Notes: generated from the sequence alone by a model not told the origin. 64,000 nucleotides of DNA from Enterovirga aerilata (GCF_013044135.1 NZ_JABEPP010000005.1:62001-126000); one strand, 5' to 3'; positions 41,404 to 50,195 are shown, counted from the first letter of the stretch. Made by a program: numbers and translations.

Positions 41404-43494
41404 TCAGCGTCTGTCTGTTCTGGCCGCTGGGGGCCGCTTCGCCACGCCCGAGCAAGTCGCGGTTCGCCGCCCTGTCGGCTTCCGTGGCCGGGACGTCCGG
41501 AATGGCAACTCGGCCCTCCGCCAAACAAAGCCGCCGTGGGCAGTGACCGACGCGACCGGTTCAGATCCACTGGCCGTCAAGGTCCTACGCACGTCGCGGT
41601 GCCGTATTCCGAGGCAGCGGGCCAATTCGTTCACCAGGACGTATTCGGCGCGAAACGCTTCGACGTCCGCCCGCTGAAGCCGGCAGTACCCGTGATCCGA
41701 CCGCGGTAGCAGCCCGGCCGCGACAAGCCCTGACATGAAGGGTTCGGTCGTGCCGATCAGGGCCGCCGCCTCCTTGTGGCTGATGCGAGCATCGCCGGGT
41801 GCGTTCGCGTTCGGAATAACCCCGGCTTCCCGGGCGACACGTGCCAAGCCCTGCATGCCGTGCACCGCGACGGCCGTCGCGAGGCAGCCGTTCTGTCCGG
41901 GGACCGTCAGGATGGGAATGGCGCCCTCTAGTATCCCCGTCAGCACCGCCCCCCAAGGTGGGGAGCCGCCGAGCCGCTTCATGGCTTTCGAGAGACGGAT
42001 GGAGGTCCCGTCCGTGCTGCCCTCCTGCGCACGCTCCTTGATGCCCTGGATGAGCTTGAGCAGTTCGCTGCGAACGTAATGCTCCTGCCCCGCCATCGTA
42101 ACAGTGACCGGACCTGCGACCAGGCGCAGCAAGCCGCGGGCGACGAGATCAGGAAGGCAGCTGCGGGGGATACCCAGAAGGTTGGCGGCTTCCTGTGAGG
42201 CGACGGCATCCTTCCGGAGCTTTGCCACCATCTCGACCGCCGATGCCCGAAAGAGCAGCGGCGAGCGCACGGCGGAGCTCGCGCGCCGAACCTCGATGTC
42301 AGGATGCCTGGCCAGGCGCCCCATCAATTTGCGAGTGATGCCGAATCGCCGGGCCGCATCCTGAGCCGTGATCCACTCGTCCTCACGGTGATTGTCTCGC
42401 CTCCGGATGAGGCCCGCGGCGGCGCTCACCGCCATGTTCGCGTCGATCTCCTTGCGCACGAGCTCCTTCGCCTCCGGTGCGAGATGCCCGTCGCGCGTGA
42501 GCATGAGCAGTGGCCCGAGTTCCTTCCGCACGCCGTAGTGCCCGGCGCGCAGGTCGGCCGCGGCGCGCGTCTCGTCCGCGAGTGCGTGGAACCCTCGCGG
42601 CCAGTCGATGAGTGTTCGTCCGGCCTTCGCGAGCGCGTCCGGCGTGATACGGGCAAAGTCGGCCAGCGTCTTCATGCGCCGCATGATGCCGCGAGGCGCG
42701 TCGGGCTCGGTCGTGACGGCGCAGGCCAGCGCCACCGCGAACTCGAAGATGTCCCCATCATCGAGGCGAGCGATGGCGTCCGGCAGCTTGCGGCGCTCCG
42801 TACGCCGTCGGTCGGGGTCAGGGTCGACGATGCCCGTCATCAGGCGGAAAGCATCCTCGTCGGCTATATGCGCAACCGGGCCGGCGTGATCACGCAAGTC
42901 GACGGTCGGATCGCCATCATCATCGACGCAGCTCTCGCAGAATGGAATGCCGAGCGTCCTGCGCCAGCGCAGCGGCTTCGTGCAGACGGGACAGGCGTCG
43001 ATGAGGTGCTCCCTGCTTTCCGGGCAGATGGCAAACGGGAGGAGGGACCAGACCGAACGATGGTGAGGGGACCGGCGCAACGAGAGCGGCGAAACGCGCC
43101 GGCGTCCTCCCTCGCGGTAGGCCGCCCTGATCGCGACGCTGCCGAAATCGATGAACCCCGCGGAGCGCCCGGGCCGCGGCACCCCCGGATGCATGCGCGA
43201 CGTGATCTCGCCCTCGTGCATCTTGAGCACGTAGGCGAGATGCGCGGCACGCTCGATCTGCGTCGTCGGGAAGGCTTCCGTGCGCAGGTTGTGAACGTCG
43301 GCCAGGCGGAACACGCGATGGAGGCTCTCGAACCCGTTGTGGTGCGCAGCACGCGCCGCGAGGCCGAGCAGGCTCTCACCGGCAATCGGTCCCGGAATGA
43401 GCCGGAACGGCAGCGGGACGATGCGCATCCCACGCCGGCCCGGAATCGTGAGACGGTAGTCCGCAAGCGGATGCGTGGAGAGCGCCTGCCTCAT
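41404..43494 (-). CDS. tniQ: TniQ-family transposition protein with long helix-turn-helix tail
   Basis: This 696-residue protein opens with the TniQ domain (P-L-P-F-R-L-I-P-G-P-I-A-G-E-S-L-L). It includes the zinc site C-P-V-C-T-K-P and C-E-S-C. About 400 further residues contain several helix-turn-helix-like repeats (A-A-R-R-F-G-I-T-R-K-L, A-A-N-L-L-G-I-P-R-S-C-L, A-A-A-L-I-G-T-T-E). TniQ/TnsD proteins select the target site, and the long tail suggests recognition of a specific DNA sequence. Its ATG overlaps the tniB stop. Confidence 0.85.
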   Translation of the reverse strand: MRQALSTHPLADYRLTIPGRRGMRIVPLPFRLIPGPIAGESLLGLAARAAHHNGFESLHRVFRLADVHNLRTEAFPTTQIERAAHLAYVLKMHEGEITSRMHPGVPRPGRSAGFIDFGSVAIRAAYREGGRRRVSPLSLRRSPHHRSVWSLLPFAICPESREHLIDACPVCTKPLRWRRTLGIPFCESCVDDDGDPTVDLRDHAGPVAHIADEDAFRLMTGIVDPDPDRRRTERRKLPDAIARLDDGDIFEFAVALACAVTTEPDAPRGIMRRMKTLADFARITPDALAKAGRTLIDWPRGFHALADETRAAADLRAGHYGVRKELGPLLMLTRDGHLAPEAKELVRKEIDANMAVSAAAGLIRRRDNHREDEWITAQDAARRFGITRKLMGRLARHPDIEVRRASSAVRSPLLFRASAVEMVAKLRKDAVASQEAANLLGIPRSCLPDLVARGLLRLVAGPVTVTMAGQEHYVRSELLKLIQGIKERAQEGSTDGTSIRLSKAMKRLGGSPPWGAVLTGILEGAIPILTVPGQNGCLATAVAVHGMQGLARVAREAGVIPNANAPGDARISHKEAAALIGTTEPFMSGLVAAGLLPRSDHGYCRLQRADVEAFRAEYVLVNELARCLGIRHRDVRRTLTASGSEPVASVTAHGGFVWRRAELPFRTSRPRKPTGRRTATCSGVAKRPPAARTDRR

Positions 43495-44477
43495 TTGGCG
43501 CTCCTGGTGCGAACACCGTTGCGGAACGGGTTGTGGTCCGTGATGCCGAGGGGGATGGCCCAGTTCTGCACAGCCTCATCGAGATCGTCCCGGGAGATCT
43601 TTCGGGCGCCGCGCCGGATGGCGCGCTCGCAGGCGACTTCGAAGACGTTGGAAGCGATCCCGATCACGCCGCCGCTCACGTCGTACATGCAGGACGGAAT
43701 GTCTCCGGCGACCAGCCCCGAGCAAGACTTCATGATGCCGTGCTCGACGAGCTTGAGGTCGAAGCCGGCGCAATGGTCGAGGAACATCCCGAGTTCCTCC
43801 TTGAGCGAGACGTCGAGGGGGTTGAGGAAGATCGGCTCCAGGCAGCGGTTCTTGAACTGCGGGTTCTTGAGCAGCAGAGGCTTGGCCTCCTCCGTCCCGA
43901 TCAGGATGAGCGGGCAGGTGCCGCGGATCAGCCAGCGCTTGATGGTTTCGGTCACGCTCCAGGCGGTTTTGCCCCCCTTGCCCCCGGTCTCGACGCCGGT
44001 CCCGTCCGTGTTGATGGTGTGGTGGATCTCGTCGAGTACGATGAGGTCGGTTTCGCCGACATCGCTGTGGTTGGCGGCGCGCCGCATCAGCTTGGCCGCG
44101 GTGCCCTCCTCGAAGTCGGGGTCGCCGTAGGCTTCCAGGATGTCGCTCGCGAGGGTCTTCACCCGTGCCTGCGCCGACAAGGTGACGTGCAGCATGGGCC
44201 GAAGGTCGTCGTTCCGGCGCGACACGGCGGGCGTCGTCTCGATGTAGTGCTCGATGCAGGTCGACTTGCCCGACCCGGACGGTCCGATGATGGGCAGGAA
44301 CTTGTGTGGGGTCCGCTTTCCCTTTCGGCCCTTCTCGATCCATTCCTGCCGGTTGGCGCGCCCGACCTCGCGCATGATCTCGATCTCGCGCCGGATGCGC
44401 TCCAGGCGGGGATGGACGATGCGGAACTTGCGGAACTCCCGCCGGGCGTGAGCCAGCCGATCTTCCTGGTTGGTCAT
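43491..44477 (-). CDS. tniB: TniB/TnsC-like AAA+ transposition ATPase
   Basis: This 328-residue AAA+ protein has Walker A G-P-S-G-S-G-K-S (65-72) and Walker B L-I-V-L-D-E-I-H-H, with the E-I-H-H typical of TniB. It should polymerise on target DNA, contact TniQ and activate TniA. The ATG at 44477 overlaps the tniA stop. The longer frame to 45134 is antisense-free but lies within tniA and is rejected. Confidence 0.88.
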   Translation of the reverse strand: MTNQEDRLAHARREFRKFRIVHPRLERIRREIEIMREVGRANRQEWIEKGRKGKRTPHKFLPIIGPSGSGKSTCIEHYIETTPAVSRRNDDLRPMLHVTLSAQARVKTLASDILEAYGDPDFEEGTAAKLMRRAANHSDVGETDLIVLDEIHHTINTDGTGVETGGKGGKTAWSVTETIKRWLIRGTCPLILIGTEEAKPLLLKNPQFKNRCLEPIFLNPLDVSLKEELGMFLDHCAGFDLKLVEHGIMKSCSGLVAGDIPSCMYDVSGGVIGIASNVFEVACERAIRRGARKISRDDLDEAVQNWAIPLGITDHNPFRNGVRTRSAK

Positions 44478-46795
44478 CGTGAGGCGTCTCCGTTTGTCGG
44501 GAAGCTCTGGGCCAACATCCGGGCCTTGAGCTTGGTGTAGTACGCGTCGGCATCCGGGACCTGCAGGCCGAGCCGTGCTGCCGCGAACGGGTCTTCGACG
44601 GCCGGCGGGATGGGCGGGGACGCCTTCGCCTGCGCGTGCTGAGCAGCGACACGGGCGAGCGCATCTTTCGCCTCTCTGGCTTTGGCGGCCCTTTTCTCCT
44701 TGCGCGTCGCCTTCGCCTTCGCCGCAGCCTTTGCGCCGCCCCGTCGCGGCCCGGGTTCGGGAATGCCGTCGTCCGCGCGATCCCGCGCGGCGACGTGCAC
44801 GAGGATGTCGTTCGGCTTGAGCCCGCTCGCCGATGGAGCCTCGTGGCCGAACTGCACGACGTCGCCCCTGAGCACCGGCTGTGCCGGATTCATCAGACGG
44901 GCCTGCTTGCGCATGCTCGCGTCGCGGAGTGCGGGCGAGGCGGCCTCCAGCTCTTCGCGGAACCGGTCGCGCGCGAGGAGCCTGTCCGCCTCGGACTTGA
45001 AGGCGAGGTCTTCCGCGTCCGCGAAGCGCTTGATCTGGTCGTTGTGCCAGAAGCCGAGGCCTGGAGTTGCGGCGTAGAGCCTGTCCCAGTTCGGCAGGCG
45101 GTCGTAGCCGCGCGGCTTCCTGCCGGGATTCCACACGGAGATCGCCGATGCGTCCGCCGGGTTGTACTTGATCTTGACTGCGGCCGTTTCACTGGACGGA
45201 CGCCGTCGCCGCTTCCGCATCGGGGTTGTTCCCGCCAGGTCATCGAGCAGCCGCGTCGTGATCTCGGGGTCGTGGAACACCATGTTCCGGAACTCGATAC
45301 CCGACCGCGTAAGGGTCGCGTCCGCGACCGTGCCAAAGGCGGAGCCGAGAAAGCCGATGTCGTCGATGATGAAGCGGCGCTGGTTTCCGAGCGCCTTGCG
45401 CCAGGCGAGCAGCGGCGCCATCCCGATGCCGGAGTGCTTCTCCTGCGCATAGATCTCGTAGATCGCGAGATAGATGAACTCTTCCAGCTGCGAGAGGGTG
45501 AGCGCCCTCGTTTTTCTTGGGTCCAAACCGAGCTTACGCATCATGCCCGGGTCGAAGGGAACGCCGCCCGGCATCTTATCGAGGAGGATTTTCTTCAGCG
45601 TCAGGAAGAATCGCTCGACGATAGCCTTGTATTCGGGGGTCTTTACCGGCGCCCATTCGACCGAGATCGAGGCGTCCTCGCAGGCGTCCTGAAAGGAGAC
45701 GCCGACCTGCGCCCATGCATTATCAACCACGATGCATTCGGGCTTGCCGTACAGATCGTCGAGGAGCTCGCGGAACTGTGGCAGCCGGTCGGCGATGAGA
45801 TGCTTGCCCGACACGACCTGCTGCAGGCAGGCCATGATTGCGTAAAGGCTCTCACCCTCGAAGGTGATGACGACGCCGAGCACCACGCGCGTCCTCACGT
45901 CGATAGCAACGGTGAGCGTGGGGCGGCCTGCCGCGTACCCGGAGCCGTCGTCGAGCACGCACCAGCCGTCGACAACCGTCGAGTCGACGATGACATATTC
46001 AAGCGCGCGGTCGGCGACGAGCCCAGGGAAGATGCCCTTGCCCCGGCGTCGCCCTTCGTCCTCGCCGAACTTGGCAACGAGCTTCTCCAGCGATTGAGAG
46101 TTCTTGATGTAGGTCCGGACCGTTTCGTCGCTCGGCGTGGGCAATCTCTGCCACACGGAGCCGTGCAGGCGGGCACCCTGGACGTTTAGCTCCTTCACCA
46201 ACTTGGTGATGTGAGCATGCGCGTCGAGCGGCGTGCGGGTGGCCTCGGCCCAGTACCAGGCGACGGTCTCGGCGAGCGCATGCGCGACGGGCTTCGGCCA
46301 AAACTGGCGCTTCCCCTTGCCGCGCATGTCGAACATGAGCCGGAGGGGGCGCTTGCCAGGTTCGCCGCGGCCGAGCGCCCGCTGAAGCGCGCCCGGGCTC
46401 GGGATCCACTTGATGTCCTTGCTGCGCGCTTCCTTCTTGTGGAGATCCAGCAGGCCTTTCAGGGCGACGTGGCCGTACCCACAGGGCGAGCGATCCCACA
46501 CGCGGCAGAAGAACTGGCGCGCGCGAGCGTCGTCCGGTGCGCCTTCCGGCGGGACGTCGTCGATCTCCTCGTAGCTGAGCAGCTTCCCGGCGACCGGCTT
46601 GTCCGGCGGGAGCCGCCACGCCTTGCGCGCCGAATGCAACCTCAAGAGCTCATCCTCGGACTTCAAGATCGGGATCGCGCTCCCACCGTCCACGCGATGG
46701 AACATCAGCTGGTTGCCGACCTCGGCGACGTAGGCGTAGCGGCCCTCGGGGACGTGCCACTGCTCGCCAGGCTCGTAGTGGTTCTTGAGCGCCAT
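44474..46795 (-). CDS. tniA: TniA/TnsB-like DDE transposase
   Basis: This 773-residue Mu-type transposase has the catalytic triad Asp271 (V-I-V-D-S-T), Asp358 (I-V-V-D-N-A) and Glu394 (I-V-E-R-F). The Mu C-terminal barrel and a lysine/alanine-rich tail (about 690-740) that may contact TniB follow. The ATG at 46795 lies 2 bases after the tnsA stop. It would bind the element ends and carry out strand transfer. The ends themselves were not located. Confidence 0.9.
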   Translation of the reverse strand: MALKNHYEPGEQWHVPEGRYAYVAEVGNQLMFHRVDGGSAIPILKSEDELLRLHSARKAWRLPPDKPVAGKLLSYEEIDDVPPEGAPDDARARQFFCRVWDRSPCGYGHVALKGLLDLHKKEARSKDIKWIPSPGALQRALGRGEPGKRPLRLMFDMRGKGKRQFWPKPVAHALAETVAWYWAEATRTPLDAHAHITKLVKELNVQGARLHGSVWQRLPTPSDETVRTYIKNSQSLEKLVAKFGEDEGRRRGKGIFPGLVADRALEYVIVDSTVVDGWCVLDDGSGYAAGRPTLTVAIDVRTRVVLGVVITFEGESLYAIMACLQQVVSGKHLIADRLPQFRELLDDLYGKPECIVVDNAWAQVGVSFQDACEDASISVEWAPVKTPEYKAIVERFFLTLKKILLDKMPGGVPFDPGMMRKLGLDPRKTRALTLSQLEEFIYLAIYEIYAQEKHSGIGMAPLLAWRKALGNQRRFIIDDIGFLGSAFGTVADATLTRSGIEFRNMVFHDPEITTRLLDDLAGTTPMRKRRRRPSSETAAVKIKYNPADASAISVWNPGRKPRGYDRLPNWDRLYAATPGLGFWHNDQIKRFADAEDLAFKSEADRLLARDRFREELEAASPALRDASMRKQARLMNPAQPVLRGDVVQFGHEAPSASGLKPNDILVHVAARDRADDGIPEPGPRRGGAKAAAKAKATRKEKRAAKAREAKDALARVAAQHAQAKASPPIPPAVEDPFAAARLGLQVPDADAYYTKLKARMLAQSFPTNGDASR

Positions 46796-46797
46796 GG

Positions 46798-47514
46798 TCA
46801 GCGAGCCCCCGATCTTGCAGGGGCGCGTGTCACCGGGGTGTCCGGGCGCAAGCGCTGCCGGATGTCGATGGCTGCGTTCCGACGCACCACGGCGGCGTGC
46901 ACGAACACCGCTCCCATGATGCCGCCGCCCAGCTTTTCGCACAGGGCGCCGTAGGCAATGGCACCGCCGGCGGCTTCCAGGGCGTCAAGCACGGCGAAGC
47001 GCTGGGCAACCGTGAGTTCGGCGTCCTTGTCGGCCTGGATCGTCTTGGCCGTGTCGAAGACCGGCCGCGCGTAGATTTCGTCCGCCTCCACGACCGCGAA
47101 CGACCATCCCAGGCTCGCGTAGACGTCGCGGGCAAGCTCGATCTTGAGCGCGTAGAAGGGGTCGGGCGCGTAGGTCTTTTTCACCTCCGTGATCGCAACT
47201 TGGCCGTCCGCCATATCGCGGCGCAGGTCCGGGAAGAGCACGAGGGGCTCGCGCATCCCGACAAACATTTCGAGCCGGTGCGGCTGGGCGAGGTAGGTCG
47301 CGACATTCGCATCCGCCTCGCAATGCATGAAGTAGTCGCGCTCGCGGCGATCCTCCCACGGCATTGCGCGGCGCGCCTTGGCGCTGCTGTAGCGGCCGGT
47401 AGGCTTGCGGTGGCGTCCGTTGATGATGCGGCGGATGGGACCACCGCGCGGGTCCGTGATTATGTTCGCGGTGACGCGCATCTGATGCGCCGCGACCTCG
47501 ATATCGAACTTCAT
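46798..47514 (-). CDS. tnsA: TnsA-like endonuclease of a Tn7-like element
   Basis: This 238-residue protein starts at M-K-F-D-I (47514). Its nuclease core has Glu58 in R-R-E-R-D, Asp96 in L-F-P-D and E110-V-K112, the TnsA arrangement that cuts the 5' ends so that the transposon leaves by cut-and-paste. A helical C-terminal part follows. It is the first of four tightly packed genes, tnsA-tniA-tniB-tniQ. TnsA presence marks the element as Tn7-like rather than Tn5053-like. Confidence 0.8.
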   Translation of the reverse strand: MKFDIEVAAHQMRVTANIITDPRGGPIRRIINGRHRKPTGRYSSAKARRAMPWEDRRERDYFMHCEADANVATYLAQPHRLEMFVGMREPLVLFPDLRRDMADGQVAITEVKKTYAPDPFYALKIELARDVYASLGWSFAVVEADEIYARPVFDTAKTIQADKDAELTVAQRFAVLDALEAAGGAIAYGALCEKLGGGIMGAVFVHAAVVRRNAAIDIRQRLRPDTPVTRAPARSGAR

Positions 47515-47549
47515 GGGGCGTCCTGCTGTTCGTGGGTGACGCGTGCGGC

Positions 47550-48092
47550 TCAGTGCTCCCAGTCCGCTTCCGGCACCCCGCCGGTCCACTCGATCTCGTG
47601 CGGCTCGATCGCGGCGATGCGCTCGGGGGTGGCGATCTCATAAGGTCCGTCGCCGGCGCGGATCTCGATGCTGGCAAAGCGCTCGACCGGAATGACGCCG
47701 CGATAGAAAAACCAGTCCTCGACGAAGCGAGGATTGCCCGCGTGGCGCTTCTCGAAATCGATGATCTGCTCCCCAACGCCGCCGCGCGCGAACGGCAGCC
47801 AGCGGCGGAGCCTGCGATCCGTGGACGGGATCACGACGGTGATGCGCACGGCACGCTTGTCGACCGTGCCCATGGTGGCCGGCATGCCCAGCGCGATCAT
47901 CTCGGCGGTAGCGATGAGCGTAGCCGTCCCGTCCCCGAGGCCCTGATGGTCGGGATCGGGATCGAGGGAGAGCCAGGTGGCGGTGAGGGTCTTCTCGCCG
48001 CGCTGGCCGACGATGACGTCGCCCTTGCAGAGACCGCCGGAGGCGATGATGTGCGGCAGGTGCCCTTCGGAGGTGAAGTGGAAGAGGCGCAT
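47550..48092 (-). CDS. hypothetical protein, possible ART-like fold
   Basis: This 180-residue protein begins M-R-L-F-H-F-T-S-E-G-H-L-P-H-I-I and then G-G-L-C-K-G-D. That opening resembles several ADP-ribosyltransferase-like or DarT-like proteins, though no catalytic Glu motif can be assigned. It ends W-E-H. It lies 35 bases upstream of tnsA in the same direction, suggesting one transcript. The function is unknown. Confidence 0.55.
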   Translation of the reverse strand: MRLFHFTSEGHLPHIIASGGLCKGDVIVGQRGEKTLTATWLSLDPDPDHQGLGDGTATLIATAEMIALGMPATMGTVDKRAVRITVVIPSTDRRLRRWLPFARGGVGEQIIDFEKRHAGNPRFVEDWFFYRGVIPVERFASIEIRAGDGPYEIATPERIAAIEPHEIEWTGGVPEADWEH

Positions 48093-48155
48093 GTCGGGGG
48101 TCCTTGAAGTTCGGGATCTGGTCGGGGGCGGCCGTGCCGCCCGGAGGTGTGGGCC

Positions 48156-49013
48156 TCAGCTCTGCCCGAGCCGCGGACCGGCGCTGACGCGCGATCCGCC
48201 GTCGAAGGGACGGCTCATGTCGAGCGCGACCTCGCCCTTGAGCGCGAGGTTCGTGAGGCACGTCAGCAGGCGGTTGAGGCTGCTGCGGCTCCCGAGCCTG
48301 GCCCGGCGAGCGAGGGCACCGACGCTGCTGGGAAGGCCGTGCAGGTCGATGGCGGAGCGGACCTTCTGCAGGTCGACCTCGGTTGCAGCGCCGGCGCGTT
48401 CGAGCATGAACTCGCGATTGCGCCGCGGGATGCGGGCAAAGGGCATACGCTCCGTCCAGGCGAGGAAGGTCACCCCGTGCGACCGGTAGGCCGCCCGCAG
48501 ATCCGCCGCCTTGCTGATCCAGGCGGGATCGTGCGGGTTGCGCTCCCAAGAGGGCAGGAGAGCAAGCGTGCAGACCTCGCCGCCGAACCGCCGGAACACG
48601 ACGTCAGGAACGAAGACATGCTCGTGGCGCCCGCCGTTGCGCATGGCGGAGTAGGACAGGACGTGGCCGCGAGGGACGATCTTCTCCACGCTCGGGTCGC
48701 AGACGAGCATCTGCAGCGCCGCTGTTTCGAGGCTTGTCGCCGCGAGGGCCTGGCCGCCCGGCAGCTTCTCGGAACGGACGAAGTCGGGCACGGCGTTGCG
48801 CCCCAGCACGGTCGGTCCGAAGCTGAGCGCCTGGGGCCCGAGCCCGAGATCGGCCGGAACGATTGCCGAGCATGCCGCGACGTCGTCGTTGGCGGCCGTT
48901 CGGGCGGACGGGAGGTTGTGCGACGGGTTGAGAGCGGGCGTCGACGGAAGCGCGGGCCAGATGCCAGGAGGCGGCGCTTTTTTGACTGTGTGGGACTGGA
49001 GGTTGGCGAGCAT
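48156..49013 (-). CDS. degenerate TnsA-like protein upstream of the transposition genes
   Basis: This 285-residue protein has a central part resembling the TnsA fold: Glu96 in S-L-E-T-A-A-L, Asp137 in V-F-V-P-D-V-V, then W-I-S-K-A and G-V-T-F-L-A-W-T. At the expected E-V-K position it reads T-L-A-L-L-P, so it is probably catalytically dead. The last 80 residues look like a winged helix. It lies 63 bases before the 180-residue gene and may be an architectural or targeting subunit of the transposase. This is inference. Confidence 0.55.
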   Translation of the reverse strand: MLANLQSHTVKKAPPPGIWPALPSTPALNPSHNLPSARTAANDDVAACSAIVPADLGLGPQALSFGPTVLGRNAVPDFVRSEKLPGGQALAATSLETAALQMLVCDPSVEKIVPRGHVLSYSAMRNGGRHEHVFVPDVVFRRFGGEVCTLALLPSWERNPHDPAWISKAADLRAAYRSHGVTFLAWTERMPFARIPRRNREFMLERAGAATEVDLQKVRSAIDLHGLPSSVGALARRARLGSRSSLNRLLTCLTNLALKGEVALDMSRPFDGGSRVSAGPRLGQS

Positions 49014-49080
49014 GGTAGATCTTTCGTGAAGGACGGACAGGCCGCGGCTGCTGGCCGTAGTCCCGGGTGAGACGGACGAG

Positions 49081-49125
49081 CTTTCCCCTCCGGCGCGCGA
49101 GGGCGCGCCGGCTGCGACGGGAAAG
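49081..49125. repeat. nested hairpin between accessory genes
   Basis: Perfect arms CCGGCGCGC/GCGCGCCGG (49090-49098 with 49103-49111) sit inside outer arms CTTTCCC/GGGAAAG (49081-49087 with 49119-49125). It lies between two minus-strand genes and could terminate or attenuate transcription into the TnsA-like gene. Confidence 0.5.
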
Positions 49126-49191
49126 GTCGGGTGGAGAGGTCCGGAACGGTGTGTCCCAACCTCGGGGGTGCAGGGCGGTTGGTGCTGCGAG

Positions 49192-49338
49192 CTACGACAG
49201 GAGCGGGCGGCCCGGGCTCCAGGGCAGCTCCCGCAGCGGCGTCAACGGGAAGACGTCGCCCCAGTCGTCGAAGTCGGGATCAAGCAGCTGGAGGTCCCCG
49301 ATCCAGCAGGGCGCGTCATCGTAGGCGTGGTAAGACAT
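49192..49338 (-). CDS. 48-residue acidic hypothetical protein
   Basis: This short frame starts M-S-Y-H-A-Y-D-D-A-P-C-W with an AAAGGG site seven bases upstream and ends R-P-L-L-S. It is rich in Asp and Trp (D-P-D-F-D-D-W-G-D-V-F). No family is recognised. The good ribosome site and position at the head of the minus-strand gene series make it credible. Confidence 0.45.
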   Translation of the reverse strand: MSYHAYDDAPCWIGDLQLLDPDFDDWGDVFPLTPLRELPWSPGRPLLS

Positions 49339-49480
49339 CGTTTACCCTTTCGGAGGCAAACGTCCCGATTCGCGCCGAAACTGCCTGCGACAGCCCTTGC
49401 TTTGAAGGCGGGCTGCTGATACAAGACAGATTCCAAGGGCGGCTGCGCCACCTTTGGTCGGTTCGACCAAGACGTGTGAG

Positions 49481-49519
49481 TCACGATCCCGGGTGTTAGA
49501 GCTTGTTGAGGGATCGTGA
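49481..49519. repeat. 10-bp inverted repeat around TGTTAGAGCTTGTTGA loop
   Basis: The arms TCACGATCCC and GGGATCGTGA enclose 19 bases. It is one of several dyads in the 415-base gap between the small acidic gene and the next gene. It could be a transposase-binding or end-proximal site. No partner copy was found on the left side. Confidence 0.4.
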
Positions 49520-49643
49520 CGGTTCGGGCGGACGGCAAAAGCCGTCGCGTGACCTGGCGGAGCTGGCGGCTCTGTTCAGGATCGGCGATGGCCCGGAGGT
49601 AAAGGGCGGGGCTGGCAGGCCCTGCTGCTTCTCCAACGGGTAA

Positions 49644-49664
49644 GCTTCGCTTTCAGCGAAGCTG
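49644..49664. repeat. perfect hairpin AGCTTCGCT-TTC-AGCGAAGCT
   Basis: This 9-bp perfect stem with a 3-base loop lies in the same structured gap. It may be part of a transcription terminator or of a mobile-element end. It has no following T-run on either strand. Confidence 0.45.
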
Positions 49665-49673
49665 AGAACACGA

Positions 49674-49707
49674 GGGCGTGCGGCATAGCCGTGCGCCCTT
49701 TGTGTTA
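49674..49707 (+). terminator. terminator-like hairpin followed by TTTGTGTT
   Basis: A 12-bp near-perfect stem (AGGGCGTGCGGC with GCCGTGCGCCCT, two mismatches) is followed by TTTGTGTT on the plus strand. No plus-strand gene leads into it, so it may close an antisense or lost transcript. Confidence 0.35.
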
Positions 49708-49754
49708 GGGGGGGGCCGCGAGCGGCCCATCGTCTGTGTCTCACGTCCGTTCTC

Positions 49755-50195
49755 CTAATCCTGTTCCGGCGTTCGCACTTGAAGGTGAGGCGGCACCGCA
49801 TTGAGCGCGTACCAGCGCCGACCAGTCTCATCGTGAAAGACCTGTCCGGCACGCTTGATCTTAACCTTGGCCTTCTCCGCCGCATCCTTTGAGAGGCCGC
49901 CGTCGACGACGAGCTTGTTCAGTTCTCCTCCTGATAGGCCGCGGGGGCCCGCCTTCTCCAGGGCCTCGACCATGATCTGGGCGGCGAGGCTGCGCAGTCG
50001 CGGCACCGGGGCCGTGTTTGTGGCCGCGGCGGATGGGAGAACCGTGCCGCCCCCCCTGTCGAGCAGACGGAGAAGCTCGGCTTGCCTGATCCGCCCGTGA
50101 ATGACGTTCTCGCGTGCGTCCCTTTCGGTGCGGGTCCAGAACTCCAGGTATCGACCGATTTCGGCAAGCTCTCGGTCGATGTCGTCCCGGTTCAT
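49755..50195 (-). CDS. hypothetical protein with coiled coil and winged-helix-like part
   Basis: This 146-residue protein starts at ATG 50195 behind GAGAG. The first 60 residues are a charged helix (R-D-D-I-D-R-E-L-A-E-I-G-R-Y-L). The second half (L-S-G-G-E-L-N-K-L-V-V-D-G-G-L-S then A-K-V-K-I-K-R-A-G) looks like a winged helix for DNA binding. It may be an accessory regulator of the mobile region. No family name is assigned. Confidence 0.5.
   Translation of the reverse strand: MNRDDIDRELAEIGRYLEFWTRTERDARENVIHGRIRQAELLRLLDRGGGTVLPSAAATNTAPVPRLRSLAAQIMVEALEKAGPRGLSGGELNKLVVDGGLSKDAAEKAKVKIKRAGQVFHDETGRRWYALNAVPPHLQVRTPEQD

Noticed and set aside
43491-45134. Longer start for TniB
   Set aside because: The added part lies within the tniA coding sequence and is repetitive Arg/Ala/Gly; the ATG at 44477 fits TniB length.
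41404-47514. CRISPR-associated transposon
   Set aside because: The tnsA/tniA/tniB/tniQ set is present, but no Cas12k or Cascade gene and no repeat-spacer array occurs in the window.
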